Shown in pieces: positions 34,081-47,555 of a stretch of DNA of 64,000 bases; the first letter of the stretch is position 1, and the number at the start of each line of letters is the position of its first letter. Location: contig NZ_NTMH01000030.1 of NCBI RefSeq assembly GCF_002307475.1, forward strand, positions 1-64,000, given 5' to 3'. The notes under the pieces are model-generated. The model did not search any database, was not told where the DNA came from, and worked only from the letters and a program-made list of their open reading frames with translations. The stretch comes from Pantoea allii. GTDB taxonomy: Bacteria; Pseudomonadota; Gammaproteobacteria; Enterobacterales; Enterobacteriaceae. A program made the position numbers and the translations under genes.

Positions 34081-35517
34081 ATGGATAAAAACCGATCACG
34101 CGCGGGAGAGGGCGTTTCGCTCCAGCGTATTGCACAGCAGGCCGATCGGCTGATGGTGGTGCTGTGTTGGATATTGTTGGTGATTTCAGTCATTGTGGGC
34201 AGCTTTTATCAGGCAACTCTGCTGGCGGTCATCGTGGGGGCTGGCCTGGCCCTGGTCGCCACGCTGGTGGGATGGCTGGCAAATGGCACGCTGTTTTCAC
34301 GATTATGGCTGGCCTTCACGCTCATCGGTTTCGCGGGCTTACTGATTCAGCTGGGCCAGGGTGAAACCGAATTTCACTTCTCGGTGTTTGTCTTGTTGTC
34401 AGTGCTGCTGGTTTATCGCGACAGCAGACCGCTACTGATGGCCGCCGCGACAGGTGCAGTGCATCATCTGCTGTTCAACTATCTGCAGGAAAACGATCGG
34501 TTTGGCATCGTGGTCTTTCATCATCCCGGCCTGAATATGGTGTTATTCCACGGGTTGTTCGTGGTGGTACAAACCGCGATGCTGGTGGTGATTGCGCGTC
34601 AGATGGCGGCAGACATGCGTTCGGCGAGCGAGGTCGCCCAACTGGCCGCCTGGATCAACCGTGAACCGGGTTGCCTGACGCTGTCGGCGGATACGCAACA
34701 GAGTCAAACGCCGTTCGCCAAAACCTTTAGCCAGACGCTGGGCACCATGCGCGGTACGCTAAATCAGGTCAGCCACGGCGTCTCCGCACTGCTGCAGGAA
34801 TCCGACAGCATGCTGTCGCGCAACGCCGCCCTGTCGCAGCGCACCGACGAGCAGGCGCAGGCGCTGGGCGTTGCCACTGCGGCAATGTCGCAAATCAGCG
34901 TCGCCGCCAGTCATACGCGGGATAAAGCGCAAACGGCCTGCGACCTGGCCCGTGAAACCTGTCAGGTTACCCGCCAGGGACAACACAATATTCAGCAGGC
35001 AATGGCCTCCATGGCGCAAATTAACGTGGAGTCGGGGCGGGTCAAAACCATCCTTGAGCTGATCGACGGCATCGCGTTCCAGACCAATATCCTGTCCCTG
35101 AATGCCTCGGTGGAAGCCGCCCGCGCCGGGCAGGAAGGCCGTGGCTTTGCCGTGGTCGCCAACGAAGTACGCACCCTGGCGCAACGGTGTGAAAATGCCG
35201 CCCGTGATATTCGCCAGCTCATGGATATGTCCAGTTCCAGTGCCGAGCAGGGCACCGTACAGGTTGATCAGGCCGCCCAGACCATGCAGGCCATTCTCGT
35301 CAGTATCGACAGCCTTTCCCGGCTCGTGAACGAGCTGTCGGCGATGAGCGTGCAGCAGAATCAGAGTATCGAACAGATTCAGCACAGCATTAACAGCATT
35401 GACGACAGCGTGCATCACAACGTTAAACACGTGACGGAAACGCTTCAGGTGGCGCAGCAACAGCGTCAGCAGGCCAGTGCATTACAGCAGGCTATCTCAC
35501 TGTTCCGTTTTAGTTAA
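34081..35517 (+). CDS. chemoreceptor with a six-helix membrane sensor
   Basis: A 478-residue methyl-accepting chemotaxis protein without a periplasmic ligand domain. Residues 22-172 form about six membrane helices carrying conserved-looking histidines: H99 in TEFHFSVF, H128-H129 in AVHHLLFNYLQ, H147-H148 in FHHPG and H157 in VLFHG. Related N-terminal regions occur in front of other signalling domains, and the histidines could hold heme or metal. The cytoplasmic hairpin follows, with tip [20 protein letters not shown] and [23 protein letters not shown] domain is not obvious. There is no CheR-binding pentapeptide at the end (SLFRFS). A sigma-28 promoter precedes it. The stimulus is unknown. Confidence 0.9.
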   Translation: MDKNRSRAGEGVSLQRIAQQADRLMVVLCWILLVISVIVGSFYQATLLAVIVGAGLALVATLVGWLANGTLFSRLWLAFTLIGFAGLLIQLGQGETEFHFSVFVLLSVLLVYRDSRPLLMAAATGAVHHLLFNYLQENDRFGIVVFHHPGLNMVLFHGLFVVVQTAMLVVIARQMAADMRSASEVAQLAAWINREPGCLTLSADTQQSQTPFAKTFSQTLGTMRGTLNQVSHGVSALLQESDSMLSRNAALSQRTDEQAQALGVATAAMSQISVAASHTRDKAQTACDLARETCQVTRQGQHNIQQAMASMAQINVESGRVKTILELIDGIAFQTNILSLNASVEAARAGQEGRGFAVVANEVRTLAQRCENAARDIRQLMDMSSSSAEQGTVQVDQAAQTMQAILVSIDSLSRLVNELSAMSVQQNQSIEQIQHSINSIDDSVHHNVKHVTETLQVAQQQRQQASALQQAISLFRFS

Positions 35518-35640
35518 GCGGGGCAGGCAGAGACGCGGTCGTGGGAGCGTGCGGCTGAGGGCGCAGGTGCAAACCCGGCCATTGCCGCGCAGAGTGGCGC
35601 GGGCGCGTCACTGACGTCGTATTGAGCCGCCGTAAATCAG

Positions 35641-35669
35641 CAGGCCAGCCAGCTTCACGGGCTGGCCTG
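35641..35669 (-). terminator. hairpin after the DUF1330 gene
   Basis: A perfect 10-bp stem CAGGCCAGCC/GGCTGGCCTG with a 9-base loop lies about 30 bp beyond the DUF1330 stop codon. Only a short T-stretch follows on the minus strand. It may also serve the convergent chemoreceptor gene. Confidence 0.45.
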
Positions 35670-35699
35670 CTGGACGACGGCTGTTTTCAGGGCAAACGG

Positions 35700-35990
35700 T
35701 TATTCGACGCCTTTCACCAGCAGAACACGGTAATTAGCGCCTTTCAGGCGGTGCTGTTTCGCCTCCTGATATTCTGGACTGTCATACCAGGCGTGGGCGG
35801 CGTCGGTGCTTGGGAATTCAATAATCACCACACCTTCCGCTTCAGGCCCTTCCAGGGTTTCCAGCTCGCCATAAAAGGCTAAAGGCTTGATGGGATGGTT
35901 GCCATGGGCCTTACCCGCTTTCTCAGCGTAGATGGCCATTTCATCCTGATTCAGGGTATTGTCACGAATAAATACAACGTAAGCGCTCAA
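35700..35990 (-). CDS. DUF1330 protein
   Basis: A 96-residue cytosolic protein of the dimeric alpha/beta-barrel (ferredoxin-like) group. The DUF1330 pattern is clear: MSAYVVFIRDNTLNQDEMAIYAEKAG at the start, VVIIEFPSTDAAHAWYDSPEYQEAKQHRLKGA in the second half. No enzymatic role is established for the family. It lies 11 bp after yghU on the same strand and is surely co-transcribed, which suggests a part in the same thiol or electrophile-related metabolism. Confidence 0.88.
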   Translation of the reverse strand: MSAYVVFIRDNTLNQDEMAIYAEKAGKAHGNHPIKPLAFYGELETLEGPEAEGVVIIEFPSTDAAHAWYDSPEYQEAKQHRLKGANYRVLLVKGVE

Positions 35991-36001
35991 CGTGTTTCTC
36001 C

Positions 36002-36865
36002 TCAGGCTTTTTTATCTTGGGTTTGTGTATCAAAGTCCGATGCGTCATGACGCTCGCGCAGCTGATCGGCTGGCTCGCCCATCACACGGTTTACTTTGCG
36101 GCCGCGTACAACGGCCGGACGCTGGGCGATCTCTTTGGCCCAGCGCACCACATTTTTGTAGGACTGAAGGTCAAGGAACTCTGCCGCATTGTACTGGTTG
36201 TAGAGCACCATGCTGCCGTACCACGGCCAGGTCGCGATATCCGCGATAGTGTAATCATCACCTGCCAGATAACGGTTGTCAGCGAGCTGGCGATCCAGCA
36301 CGTCAAACTGACGCTTCGCTTCCAGCGAGAAGCGGTTGATCGCGTATTCAATCTTTTCCGGTGCGTAGTGATAGAAGTGGCCAAAGCCGCCGCCAAGGTA
36401 AGGGGCAGAGCCTTGCAGCCAGAACAGCCAGTTCAGCGTTTCGGTACGTTGAGCCGGATCTCGCGGCAGGAAATAACCATATTTTTCCGCCAGATAGAGC
36501 AGGATGTTGCCGGATTCAAATACGCGAATGGGCGGGGTAGCGGAATGATCGCACAGTGCCGGGATTTTGGAGTTAGGGTTGATCTCAACAAAACCGCTGG
36601 TGAACTGGTCACCTTCACCAATATTGATTAACCAGGCATCGTACTCTGCATCGTTCACGTTCAGCGCCAGCAACTCTTCCAGCAGAATCGTCACTTTCTG
36701 GCCGTTAGGTGTGCCAAGAGAGTAGAGCTGCAGCGGATGCTTACCCACTGGCAGGGCTTTTTCATGGGTAGGGCCCGCGGTAGGACGGTTTGTGCTGGCA
36801 CCATTACCTTTCGCTTCCGGGTCCCACTTCCAGACTTTAGCGGGCTGATAGTGTTGTTCAGACAT
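36002..36865 (-). CDS. yghU: glutathione transferase-like disulfide-bond reductase YghU
   Basis: A 287-residue member of the Nu-class glutathione transferases; E. coli YghU has 288 residues and disulfide-bond reductase activity with two bound glutathiones. It has the long N-terminal tail of the family (YQPAKVWKWDPEAKGNGAS), a thioredoxin-like domain (HPLQLYSLGTPNGQKVTILLEELLAL; VEINPNSKIPALCD; VFESGNILLYLAEKYG) and the all-helical domain (NRYLAGDDYTIADIATWPW). First gene of a two-gene operon with DUF1330. Confidence 0.94.
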   Translation of the reverse strand: MSEQHYQPAKVWKWDPEAKGNGASTNRPTAGPTHEKALPVGKHPLQLYSLGTPNGQKVTILLEELLALNVNDAEYDAWLINIGEGDQFTSGFVEINPNSKIPALCDHSATPPIRVFESGNILLYLAEKYGYFLPRDPAQRTETLNWLFWLQGSAPYLGGGFGHFYHYAPEKIEYAINRFSLEAKRQFDVLDRQLADNRYLAGDDYTIADIATWPWYGSMVLYNQYNAAEFLDLQSYKNVVRWAKEIAQRPAVVRGRKVNRVMGEPADQLRERHDASDFDTQTQDKKA

Positions 36866-37046
36866 GATGAGGTTCGCCTTTTTGTGTTTGGAGTTTTCAC
36901 GAGTGTAGCAGTTGCCAGCGCGCCGGTTTAACCCTGATGGCGGTGACTTTGTATCGCTTTACTACCGTGCTACAGACAGCTTTACCGCTTTTTGACGTGC
37001 ATTTTCCTGGCGCAAATCACATTCATTACGCCTGAGCGTTGCTATG

Positions 37047-37060
37047 CTAAAACGGTTTAG
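37047..37060. promoter_or_regulatory. ScrR-type operator before scrK
   Basis: CTAAAACGGTTTAG differs at one base from the perfect palindrome CTAAACCGGTTTAG found before scrY, 36 bp upstream of the scrK start codon. It indicates a separate ScrR-controlled scrK promoter. Confidence 0.75.
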
Positions 37061-37095
37061 TAAACTTTTAGCTGCATCTGAGTAGGGAGAATAAT

Positions 37096-38013
37096 ATGTC
37101 AGCGCGAGTCTGGTGTCTGGGTGACGCCGTGGTGGATCTGCTTCCGGACGGGCCGGGGCATTTAATACAGTGTGCCGGTGGGGCGCCGGCGAATGTGGCG
37201 GTCGGGATTGCCCGTTTGCAGGGCAGCAGCGGCTTCATTGGCCGGGTCGGGGACGATCCTTTTGGTCACTTTATGCAACATACGCTGGCGACTGAGCAGG
37301 TTGATACCCGCTATATGACGCTCGACAGCGCCCAGCGTACCTCAACGGTGGTGGTGGCGCTGGATCATGAAGGTGAGCGGACTTTTACCTTTATGGTACG
37401 GGCCAGCGCAGATCTGTTTCTGGAAGACGGCGATCTCCCCACCTTTCAGCCGGGTGAATGGCTTCACTGCTGCTCGATTGCTCTGGCGGCGGAACCCTCA
37501 CGTTCCACCACCTTTTCTGCCATGCAGCAGATAAGTGATGCCGGTGGTTTTGTCAGCTTTGATCCCAATATTCGTCACGATCTGTGGCGTGATGACGTCC
37601 AGTTACGGGACTGTGTGAACCGGGCGTTGCAGCTGGCTGATGTGGTCAAACTGTCTGAGGAAGAGCTGGTGTTTCTGACCCAGGATGCGCAAGGCGATGA
37701 CAGTATGCAGGCGCTGGCTGAACGCTTTGCGATTCCGCTGCTGATGGTTACCCAGGGCAAAGCCGGGGTAAAAGTCTGGCATCAAGGGCAGCATTATCAC
37801 TATCCCACGCTGCCTGTAGTCAGCGTAGATACCACCGGCGCAGGGGATGCGTTTGTCGCCGGGCTGCTGTGGGGCCTGGCGGAAAAAGGAATGCCAGCCA
37901 ATGAGGCTGAACTGGCGGCACGGCTCAGCAGCGCCCAGCAGTGCGGCGCGCTGGCGACCACGGCGAAAGGGGCCATGACTGCGCTGCCTTATCGTCATCA
38001 AATTGAAGGATAA
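37096..38013 (+). CDS. scrK: fructokinase (PfkB family) of the sucrose regulon
   Basis: Cytosolic fructokinase, 305 residues. It phosphorylates the fructose released by ScrB from sucrose 6-phosphate. PfkB signatures: CAGGAPANVAVGIARLQGSSGFIGRVGDDPFG near residue 27 and the C-terminal DTTGAGDAFVAGLLWGL with the catalytic Asp near residue 254. A good ribosome site (AGGGAG) precedes the ATG and a ScrR-type operator lies upstream. In the known enteric scr regulon scrK is directly followed by scrYABR; here a complete lacZY operon lies between. Confidence 0.92.
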   Translation: MSARVWCLGDAVVDLLPDGPGHLIQCAGGAPANVAVGIARLQGSSGFIGRVGDDPFGHFMQHTLATEQVDTRYMTLDSAQRTSTVVVALDHEGERTFTFMVRASADLFLEDGDLPTFQPGEWLHCCSIALAAEPSRSTTFSAMQQISDAGGFVSFDPNIRHDLWRDDVQLRDCVNRALQLADVVKLSEEELVFLTQDAQGDDSMQALAERFAIPLLMVTQGKAGVKVWHQGQHYHYPTLPVVSVDTTGAGDAFVAGLLWGLAEKGMPANEAELAARLSSAQQCGALATTAKGAMTALPYRHQIEG

Positions 38014-38438
38014 TTAGTCGATAACACCGCGATTTATGGACGAACCGCCATCGCCCGCATCAGGTCAGCCTGCGGGCGGTGTCCCGGTCAGCGTCAACGG
38101 ATCGCGCGACGAGTACATTAACGGGCCAACCATTCCAGGTGGCTATGCAGCCTGTCGCGTCAGGCTACGGTTAACCAAGCGGCCCCTGGCTGTGCTGAAT
38201 CACTGGCTGCTGGCGATAGGCAGCGTTAAGGCTGGGATTGCCAGTGCCAGTGCCAGGGTTCGCCCCTTTGCCTGTTGCAGGTCGCCAGGCGCCAACGGCG
38301 CAGCGCGACCGGTTTTAACCGATGTCAGTCTGTTTCCCCGCCCATTTTTGGCCGCCCCCGTTGGTGGACGGCCCGTGCTGTCCGGTTCCGCAAGGACAGC
38401 GACGCGGATCATAAACTTTATCGCCAGTCACGCTTTGC
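38014..38438. other. non-coding stretch between scrK and the lac promoter
   Basis: About 425 bp where E. coli has the end of lacI. I looked for the LacI C-terminus on both strands and found none. A 135-codon open frame (38036-38443) has low-complexity content and no ribosome site. The O3-equivalent region next to the CRP site is not recognisable. Confidence 0.5.
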
Positions 38439-38454
38439 TGTGAGGCAGTTCACT
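38439..38454. promoter_or_regulatory. CRP site of the lac promoter
   Basis: TGTGA-N6-TCACT, followed by CATT as in E. coli lac. Its centre is about 60 bp before the predicted transcription start, the class I position of E. coli lac (-61.5). Confidence 0.85.
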
Positions 38455-38471
38455 CATTCGCCCTTCCTTGC

Positions 38472-38500
38472 TTTACATCCCCATCCCGGCCTCGTAATGT
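38472..38500 (+). promoter_or_regulatory. lac promoter (-35 and -10)
   Basis: TTTACA (38472-38477), 17 bases, TAATGT (38495-38500). The -35 is identical to that of E. coli lac, the spacer shares its CCGGC-CTCG stretch, and transcription should begin near 38507. The whole stretch up to the start codon can be aligned with E. coli lac by eye. Confidence 0.85.
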
Positions 38501-38505
38501 CAGCT

Positions 38506-41630
<3,125 letters not shown>

Positions 41631-41679
41631 TGCGCGGGCAGGCTCGCGCCTGCCTGATGCTTGCTTGAGGACGTCCGTT

Positions 41680-42924
41680 ATGTACTATTTAAAAAATTCG
41701 AATTTTTGGCTGTTTGGTTTTTTCTTCTTCTTTTACTTTTTCATCATGGGTGCCTATTTCCCGTTCTTCCCTATCTGGTTGCATGATATCAACCACATCA
41801 GCAAAGGGGATACCGGCATTATTTTTGCCAGTATTTCGCTGTTTTCTCTGCTGTTTCAGCCGCTGTTTGGCCTGTTGTCCGATAAGCTTGGCCTGCGCAA
41901 ACACCTGCTGTGGGTGATCACCGGCATGCTGGTGATGTTCGCCCCTTTCTTTATTTACGTTTTTGGCCCGCTGTTGCAGGTGAATATTCTGGCAGGTTCG
42001 ATTGTTGGCGGTATTTACCTGGGCTTTATCTACAACGCCGGGGCACCGGCAATTGAAGCCTATATTGAGAAAGTCAGTCGCCGCAGCAACTTTGAATTTG
42101 GTCGGGCACGTATGTTTGGCTGCGTAGGTTGGGCCTTGTGCGCCTCCATCGTCGGTATCATGTTCACCATCAACAACCAGTTCGTGTTCTGGTTAGGCTC
42201 AGGCTGTGCCGTGATTCTGGCGCTGCTGCTGTTCTTCTCCCGTACCAGCACCTCGTCGTCAGCCACGGTCGCCCAGGCGGTTGGCGCGAATCAGTCAGGC
42301 TTCAGCCTGAAGCTGGCTCTGGAGCTGTTTAAGCAGCCAAAGCTGTGGTTTTTGTCGCTGTATGTGGTGGGCGTGTCCTGTACATATGATGTGTTCGACC
42401 AACAGTTTGCTAACTTCTTCACCTCTTTCTTTGCCTCCGGCGAGCAGGGCACGCGGGTATTTGGCTATGTGACCACCTTGGGCGAATTACTGAATGCCTC
42501 GATCATGTTTTTTGCCCCGTTGATCGTCAACCGTATCGGCGGCAAGAACGCCCTGTTACTGGCCGGAACCATTATGTCAGTGCGCATTATTGGTTCCTCC
42601 TTTGCCACTAGCGCCGTGGAAGTGGTGATCCTCAAAACGTTGCATATGTTTGAGATTCCCTTCCTGATTGTTGGCTGCTTTAAGTACATCACCAGTCAGT
42701 TTGAGGTGCGCTTCTCTGCCACGATTTATCTGGTGTGCTTCTGTTTCTTCAAGCAGTTAGCCATGATTTTCATGTCGGTTCTGGCAGGTAACATGTACGA
42801 AAGTATTGGCTTCCACGGTGCCTATCTGGTGCTGGGCTGTATTGCGATGGCCTTTACGTTGATCTCGGTTTTCACCCTCAGTGGGCCGGGGCCCTTGACG
42901 CTTTTACGCCGTCAGGCTGCCTGA
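41680..42924 (+). CDS. lacY: lactose permease LacY
   Basis: Lactose:H+ symporter of the inner membrane, 414 residues from the ATG at 41680 (E. coli 417). Very close to E. coli Lac[21 protein letters not shown] start, [15 protein letters not shown] loop, [28 protein letters not shown] with the sugar-binding Glu and Arg residues, [15 protein letters not shown] with the Asp of helix VII, and the proton-translocating [17 protein letters not shown] and FEVRF segments. A longer frame from 41512 only runs into the lacZ end. It is co-transcribed with lacZ. The transacetylase lacA is missing; scrY follows instead. Confidence 0.97.
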   Translation: MYYLKNSNFWLFGFFFFFYFFIMGAYFPFFPIWLHDINHISKGDTGIIFASISLFSLLFQPLFGLLSDKLGLRKHLLWVITGMLVMFAPFFIYVFGPLLQVNILAGSIVGGIYLGFIYNAGAPAIEAYIEKVSRRSNFEFGRARMFGCVGWALCASIVGIMFTINNQFVFWLGSGCAVILALLLFFSRTSTSSSATVAQAVGANQSGFSLKLALELFKQPKLWFLSLYVVGVSCTYDVFDQQFANFFTSFFASGEQGTRVFGYVTTLGELLNASIMFFAPLIVNRIGGKNALLLAGTIMSVRIIGSSFATSAVEVVILKTLHMFEIPFLIVGCFKYITSQFEVRFSATIYLVCFCFFKQLAMIFMSVLAGNMYESIGFHGAYLVLGCIAMAFTLISVFTLSGPGPLTLLRRQAA

Positions 42925-42942
42925 CCTCACTGTCATAACCTG

Positions 42943-42970
42943 ACCGGATGGGCTCGATGGCGCATCCGGT
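42943..42970 (+). terminator. hairpin after lacY
   Basis: ACCGGATG/CATCCGGT stem of 8 bp (42943-42950 with 42963-42970) and a 12-base loop, 18 bp after the lacY stop codon, followed by a T-rich but interrupted stretch. It is a likely end of the lacZY transcript; REP-like identity is possible. Confidence 0.5.
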
Positions 42971-43044
42971 TGTCTGCTTTCTCACCGCTTTCCCGCCTTC
43001 TTTTTCTGCCGCATCGCTTCATTTTGCGAACTGTCTCACATTCA

Positions 43045-43058
43045 TAAAATCGGTTTAG
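43045..43058. promoter_or_regulatory. weaker ScrR-type operator before scrY
   Basis: TAAAATCGGTTTAG matches the ScrR palindrome at 11 of 14 positions. It lies 59 bp upstream of the perfect site and may help repressor looping or cooperative binding. Confidence 0.5.
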
Positions 43059-43103
43059 CAAATTACTTTGCCTGAAAATACATCGATGAATATCATCCGC
43101 AAA

Positions 43104-43117
43104 CTAAACCGGTTTAG
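43104..43117. promoter_or_regulatory. ScrR operator before scrYAB
   Basis: A perfect 14-bp palindrome CTAAACCGGTTTAG, 45 bp before the scrY start codon. CG-centred, LacI-family type, and like the operators known for ScrR/CscR. Confidence 0.85.
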
Positions 43118-44680
<1,563 letters not shown>

Positions 44681-44685
44681 CGATC

Positions 44686-44704
44686 CGGCCCTGCGGGGCC
44701 GTTT
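44686..44704 (+). terminator. intercistronic hairpin scrY-scrA
   Basis: CGGCCC/GGGCCG stem with a 4-base loop and three T's, 6 bp after the scrY stop codon. A partial terminator or an RNA-stabilising end would let the abundant porin be made in excess over ScrA. Confidence 0.45.
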
Positions 44705-44746
44705 CTGGCGGGTTGACACCATCACACGATAACACAGAGGTTTTTT

Positions 44747-46117
44747 ATGGATTTTGTACACATCTCCCGTGCATTACTGCCGTTGCTGGGTGGCAAAGAA
44801 AATATTGCCAGCGCGGCGCACTGCGCGACCCGGCTCCGGCTGGTGCTGGTCGATGACGCCAAAGCGGACACCAGCGCAATTGGTAAGATCGACGGGGTAA
44901 AAGGCTGTTTCCGTAATGCCGGACAGCTACAGGTGATTTTTGGCACCGGGGTGGTCAACAAAGTCTACGCAGCCTTTGTCGCGGAAGCCGGTATCAGCGA
45001 ATCGAGTAAATCCGAAGCGGCCGACATTGCCGCCCGCAAACTCAACCCGTTCCAGCGGATTGCCCGGTTACTGTCGAATATTTTTGTTCCAATTATTCCG
45101 GCGATTGTCGCATCCGGCCTGTTAATGGGCCTGCTGGGGATGGTCAAAACCTATGGTTGGGTTAACCCGGAAAATGCCCTGTATATCATGCTGGATATGT
45201 GCAGTTCGGCGGCGTTTATTATTCTGCCGATCCTGATTGGCTTTACGGCGGCGCGTGAGTTTGGCGGTAACCCATTTTTGGGTGCCACGCTGGGCGGCAT
45301 TCTGACCCATCCGGCCTTAACCAATGCATGGGGCGTGGCGTCCGGTTTCCACACCATGAACTTCTTTGGAATTGAAGTGGCAATGATCGGCTACCAGGGC
45401 ACGGTGTTTCCGGTGCTGCTGGCCGTGTGGTTTATGAGCCTGCTGGAAAAACAACTGCGGCGCATTATCCCTGACGCGCTCGACCTGATTCTGACCCCGT
45501 TCCTGACCGTCATTATTTCTGGCTTTGTGGCGTTGCTGATTATCGGTCCGGCGGGACGCGCGCTGGGTGACGGCATCTCCTTCATACTCAGCACGTTAAT
45601 TGCCCATGCTGGCTGGCTGGCCGGATTACTGTTTGGGGGGCTTTACTCGGTGATTGTGATTACCGGCGTGCACCACAGCTTCCATGCCATTGAAGCCGGA
45701 CTGCTCGGTAATCCCGCTATCGGCGTCAATTTTCTGTTACCCATTTGGGCAATGGCGAACGTTGCCCAGGGTGGCGCATGTCTGGCGGTGTGGTTTAAAA
45801 CCAACGATCCTAAGATCAAAGCCATTACCTTACCTTCGGCGTTTTCGGCCTTACTGGGGATCACCGAAGCCGCCATCTTTGGTATCAATCTGCGCTTTAT
45901 GAAGCCGTTTATCGCCGGATTGATCGGGGGAGCCATCGGCGGTGCCTGGGTGGTGTCCGTTAAGGTCTATATGACCGCCGTCGGGCTGACCGGCTTACCC
46001 GGTATGGCGATTGTTCAGGCCAGTTCGCTGCTGAACTACGTTATTGGTATGGTTATCGCCTTTAGTGTCGCCTTTGTGATCGCTTTCCTGCTGAAGTACA
46101 AAACGGATTCTGAATAA
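44747..46117 (+). CDS. scrA: sucrose-specific PTS enzyme IIBC
   Basis: Inner-membrane phosphotransferase permease, 456 residues, which imports sucrose as sucrose 6-phosphate. IIB domain first, with phosphorylated Cys26 in SAAHCATRLRLVL, then a linker (RKLNPFQRIARLLSNIF) and the IIC domain with about ten helices and the conserved GVHHSFHAIEAGLL and GITEAAIFGINLRF motifs. It has no IIA domain, so the glucose IIA (Crr) must donate phosphate. The stop codon overlaps the scrB start by one base. Confidence 0.96.
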   Translation: MDFVHISRALLPLLGGKENIASAAHCATRLRLVLVDDAKADTSAIGKIDGVKGCFRNAGQLQVIFGTGVVNKVYAAFVAEAGISESSKSEAADIAARKLNPFQRIARLLSNIFVPIIPAIVASGLLMGLLGMVKTYGWVNPENALYIMLDMCSSAAFIILPILIGFTAAREFGGNPFLGATLGGILTHPALTNAWGVASGFHTMNFFGIEVAMIGYQGTVFPVLLAVWFMSLLEKQLRRIIPDALDLILTPFLTVIISGFVALLIIGPAGRALGDGISFILSTLIAHAGWLAGLLFGGLYSVIVITGVHHSFHAIEAGLLGNPAIGVNFLLPIWAMANVAQGGACLAVWFKTNDPKIKAITLPSAFSALLGITEAAIFGINLRFMKPFIAGLIGGAIGGAWVVSVKVYMTAVGLTGLPGMAIVQASSLLNYVIGMVIAFSVAFVIAFLLKYKTDSE

Positions 46118-47526
46118 TGGCCCTGAAAAACCTGCTGCCCGCCATGCTTAAGGCGGTGATGAAAGGCCAGCCCAACGCGCGTGAGGACAGCCACTATCCC
46201 GGCTGGCACCTGGCACCGGTGACGGGGCTGCTGAACGATCCCAATGGATTTATCCACTTCAACGGACAGTATCATCTGTTCTATCAGTGGAATGCACTGG
46301 GCTGCGAGCATAAGCACAAATGTTGGGGCCACTGGCGTTCAGCCGACTTACTGCACTGGGAACACGAGCCGGTCGCGCTGTTGCCCGATGAAGAGTATGA
46401 CCGCAGTGGATGCTATTCCGGCAGCGCGGTGGACAACAACGGCGAGCTGACCCTGTGTTACACCGGTAACGTCAAATTCGAGGACGGCTCGCGCACCGCC
46501 TGGCAATGCCTGGCCGTGCAGAACAGCGAGGGCGGATTCGACAAGCTGGGACCGGTCATTCCGCTGCCCGAAGGCTACACCGGCCATGTCCGCGATCCTA
46601 AAGTCTGGCGGCATGGCGCGCACTGGTACATGGTGCTGGGCGCGCAGGACAGGCAGTTACAGGGCAAAGTCCTGCTGCTGCGTTCCAGCGACCTGCACCA
46701 CTGGGAAAACCTGGGCGAAATTGCCGGTAGCGGCCTGGGAGGACTCGGCGCGGCGGGCTATATGTGGGAATGTCCCGACCTGTTTACCCTGGGAGCCTCG
46801 ACGTTTCTGATCTGCTGCCCGCAGGGCATTGCCCGGGAAGAGAAGCGCTATCTGAACACCCATCCCTGCGCATGGCTTAGCGGCACGCTCGACTATGAGC
46901 AGGCGCATTACCAGCACGGCGCCTTCAATGAACTGGATGCCGGCTTTGAGTTTTATGCCCCGCAGACCACGCTGACCCAGGACGGACGCAGGCTGCTGGT
47001 GGGGTGGATGGGCGTACCGGACGGCGAAGAGATGCGCCAGCCGACCGTGGCGTTTGGCTGGATTCATCAGATGACCTGCCTGCGTGAGCTGACGGAGCGG
47101 GAAGGCCGACTGTACCAACAGCCGGTCGCGGAGCTGCAGGCGCTGCGGCTGGACGAGCAGCGCTATCACGGCAGTGCGGACTGGGCACCCGAGATAGAGG
47201 CCCGGCGTCTTGAGCTGGTGCTGACGTCCGACGGCGATATCACGCTGGACTTTGCCGATACGCTGCGGCTGACCTGGCATCAGGATGCGCTTTGTCTGGC
47301 ACGCCGCAGTCTGGAAAACGGCGAATGGCTTTATCGTCACTGGTGCGGCCGCGCACGCAAACTGCATATTCTGTGCGACCACTCCAGCGTAGAGATTTTT
47401 ATCAACGACGGAGAAGGTGTGATGAGCAGCCGCTACTTCCCGCAGCATCCTGCCCGTTTACACCTGAGCGGCAGCGCAGAAGTCACTGCCTGCTACTGGT
47501 CGTTACGATCCTGCATGGTAGAATAA
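46117..47526 (+). CDS. scrB: sucrose-6-phosphate hydrolase (GH32 invertase)
   Basis: Cytosolic invertase, 469 residues, splitting sucrose 6-phosphate into glucose 6-phosphate and fructose. The five-bladed propeller has the GH32 triad: nucleophile Asp in [12 protein letters not shown] (near residue 42), stabiliser in RDPKVW (near 158) and acid/base Glu in MWECPDLF (near 215). A C-terminal beta-sandwich includes [18 protein letters not shown]. Overlaps scrA; scrR begins 29 bp downstream. Confidence 0.96.
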   Translation: MALKNLLPAMLKAVMKGQPNAREDSHYPGWHLAPVTGLLNDPNGFIHFNGQYHLFYQWNALGCEHKHKCWGHWRSADLLHWEHEPVALLPDEEYDRSGCYSGSAVDNNGELTLCYTGNVKFEDGSRTAWQCLAVQNSEGGFDKLGPVIPLPEGYTGHVRDPKVWRHGAHWYMVLGAQDRQLQGKVLLLRSSDLHHWENLGEIAGSGLGGLGAAGYMWECPDLFTLGASTFLICCPQGIAREEKRYLNTHPCAWLSGTLDYEQAHYQHGAFNELDAGFEFYAPQTTLTQDGRRLLVGWMGVPDGEEMRQPTVAFGWIHQMTCLRELTEREGRLYQQPVAELQALRLDEQRYHGSADWAPEIEARRLELVLTSDGDITLDFADTLRLTWHQDALCLARRSLENGEWLYRHWCGRARKLHILCDHSSVEIFINDGEGVMSSRYFPQHPARLHLSGSAEVTACYWSLRSCMVE

Positions 47527-47555
47527 GCCCTTGTTTCCTTAAACGAAGCACCGAC

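Noticed and set aside
34759-35460. 233-codon frame antisense to the second chemoreceptor
   Set aside because: Shadow frame with His/Gly/Arg-rich composition and no start signals.
38036-38443. 135-codon frame between scrK and lac as a possible lacI remnant
   Set aside because: Translation shows no LacI features in any frame, composition is Ala/Pro/Arg-biased, and it runs into the lac CRP site.
47292-47555. Longer start for scrR inside scrB
   Set aside because: The 88 extra residues are a shifted reading of scrB; ScrR proteins begin at the GTG at 47556.
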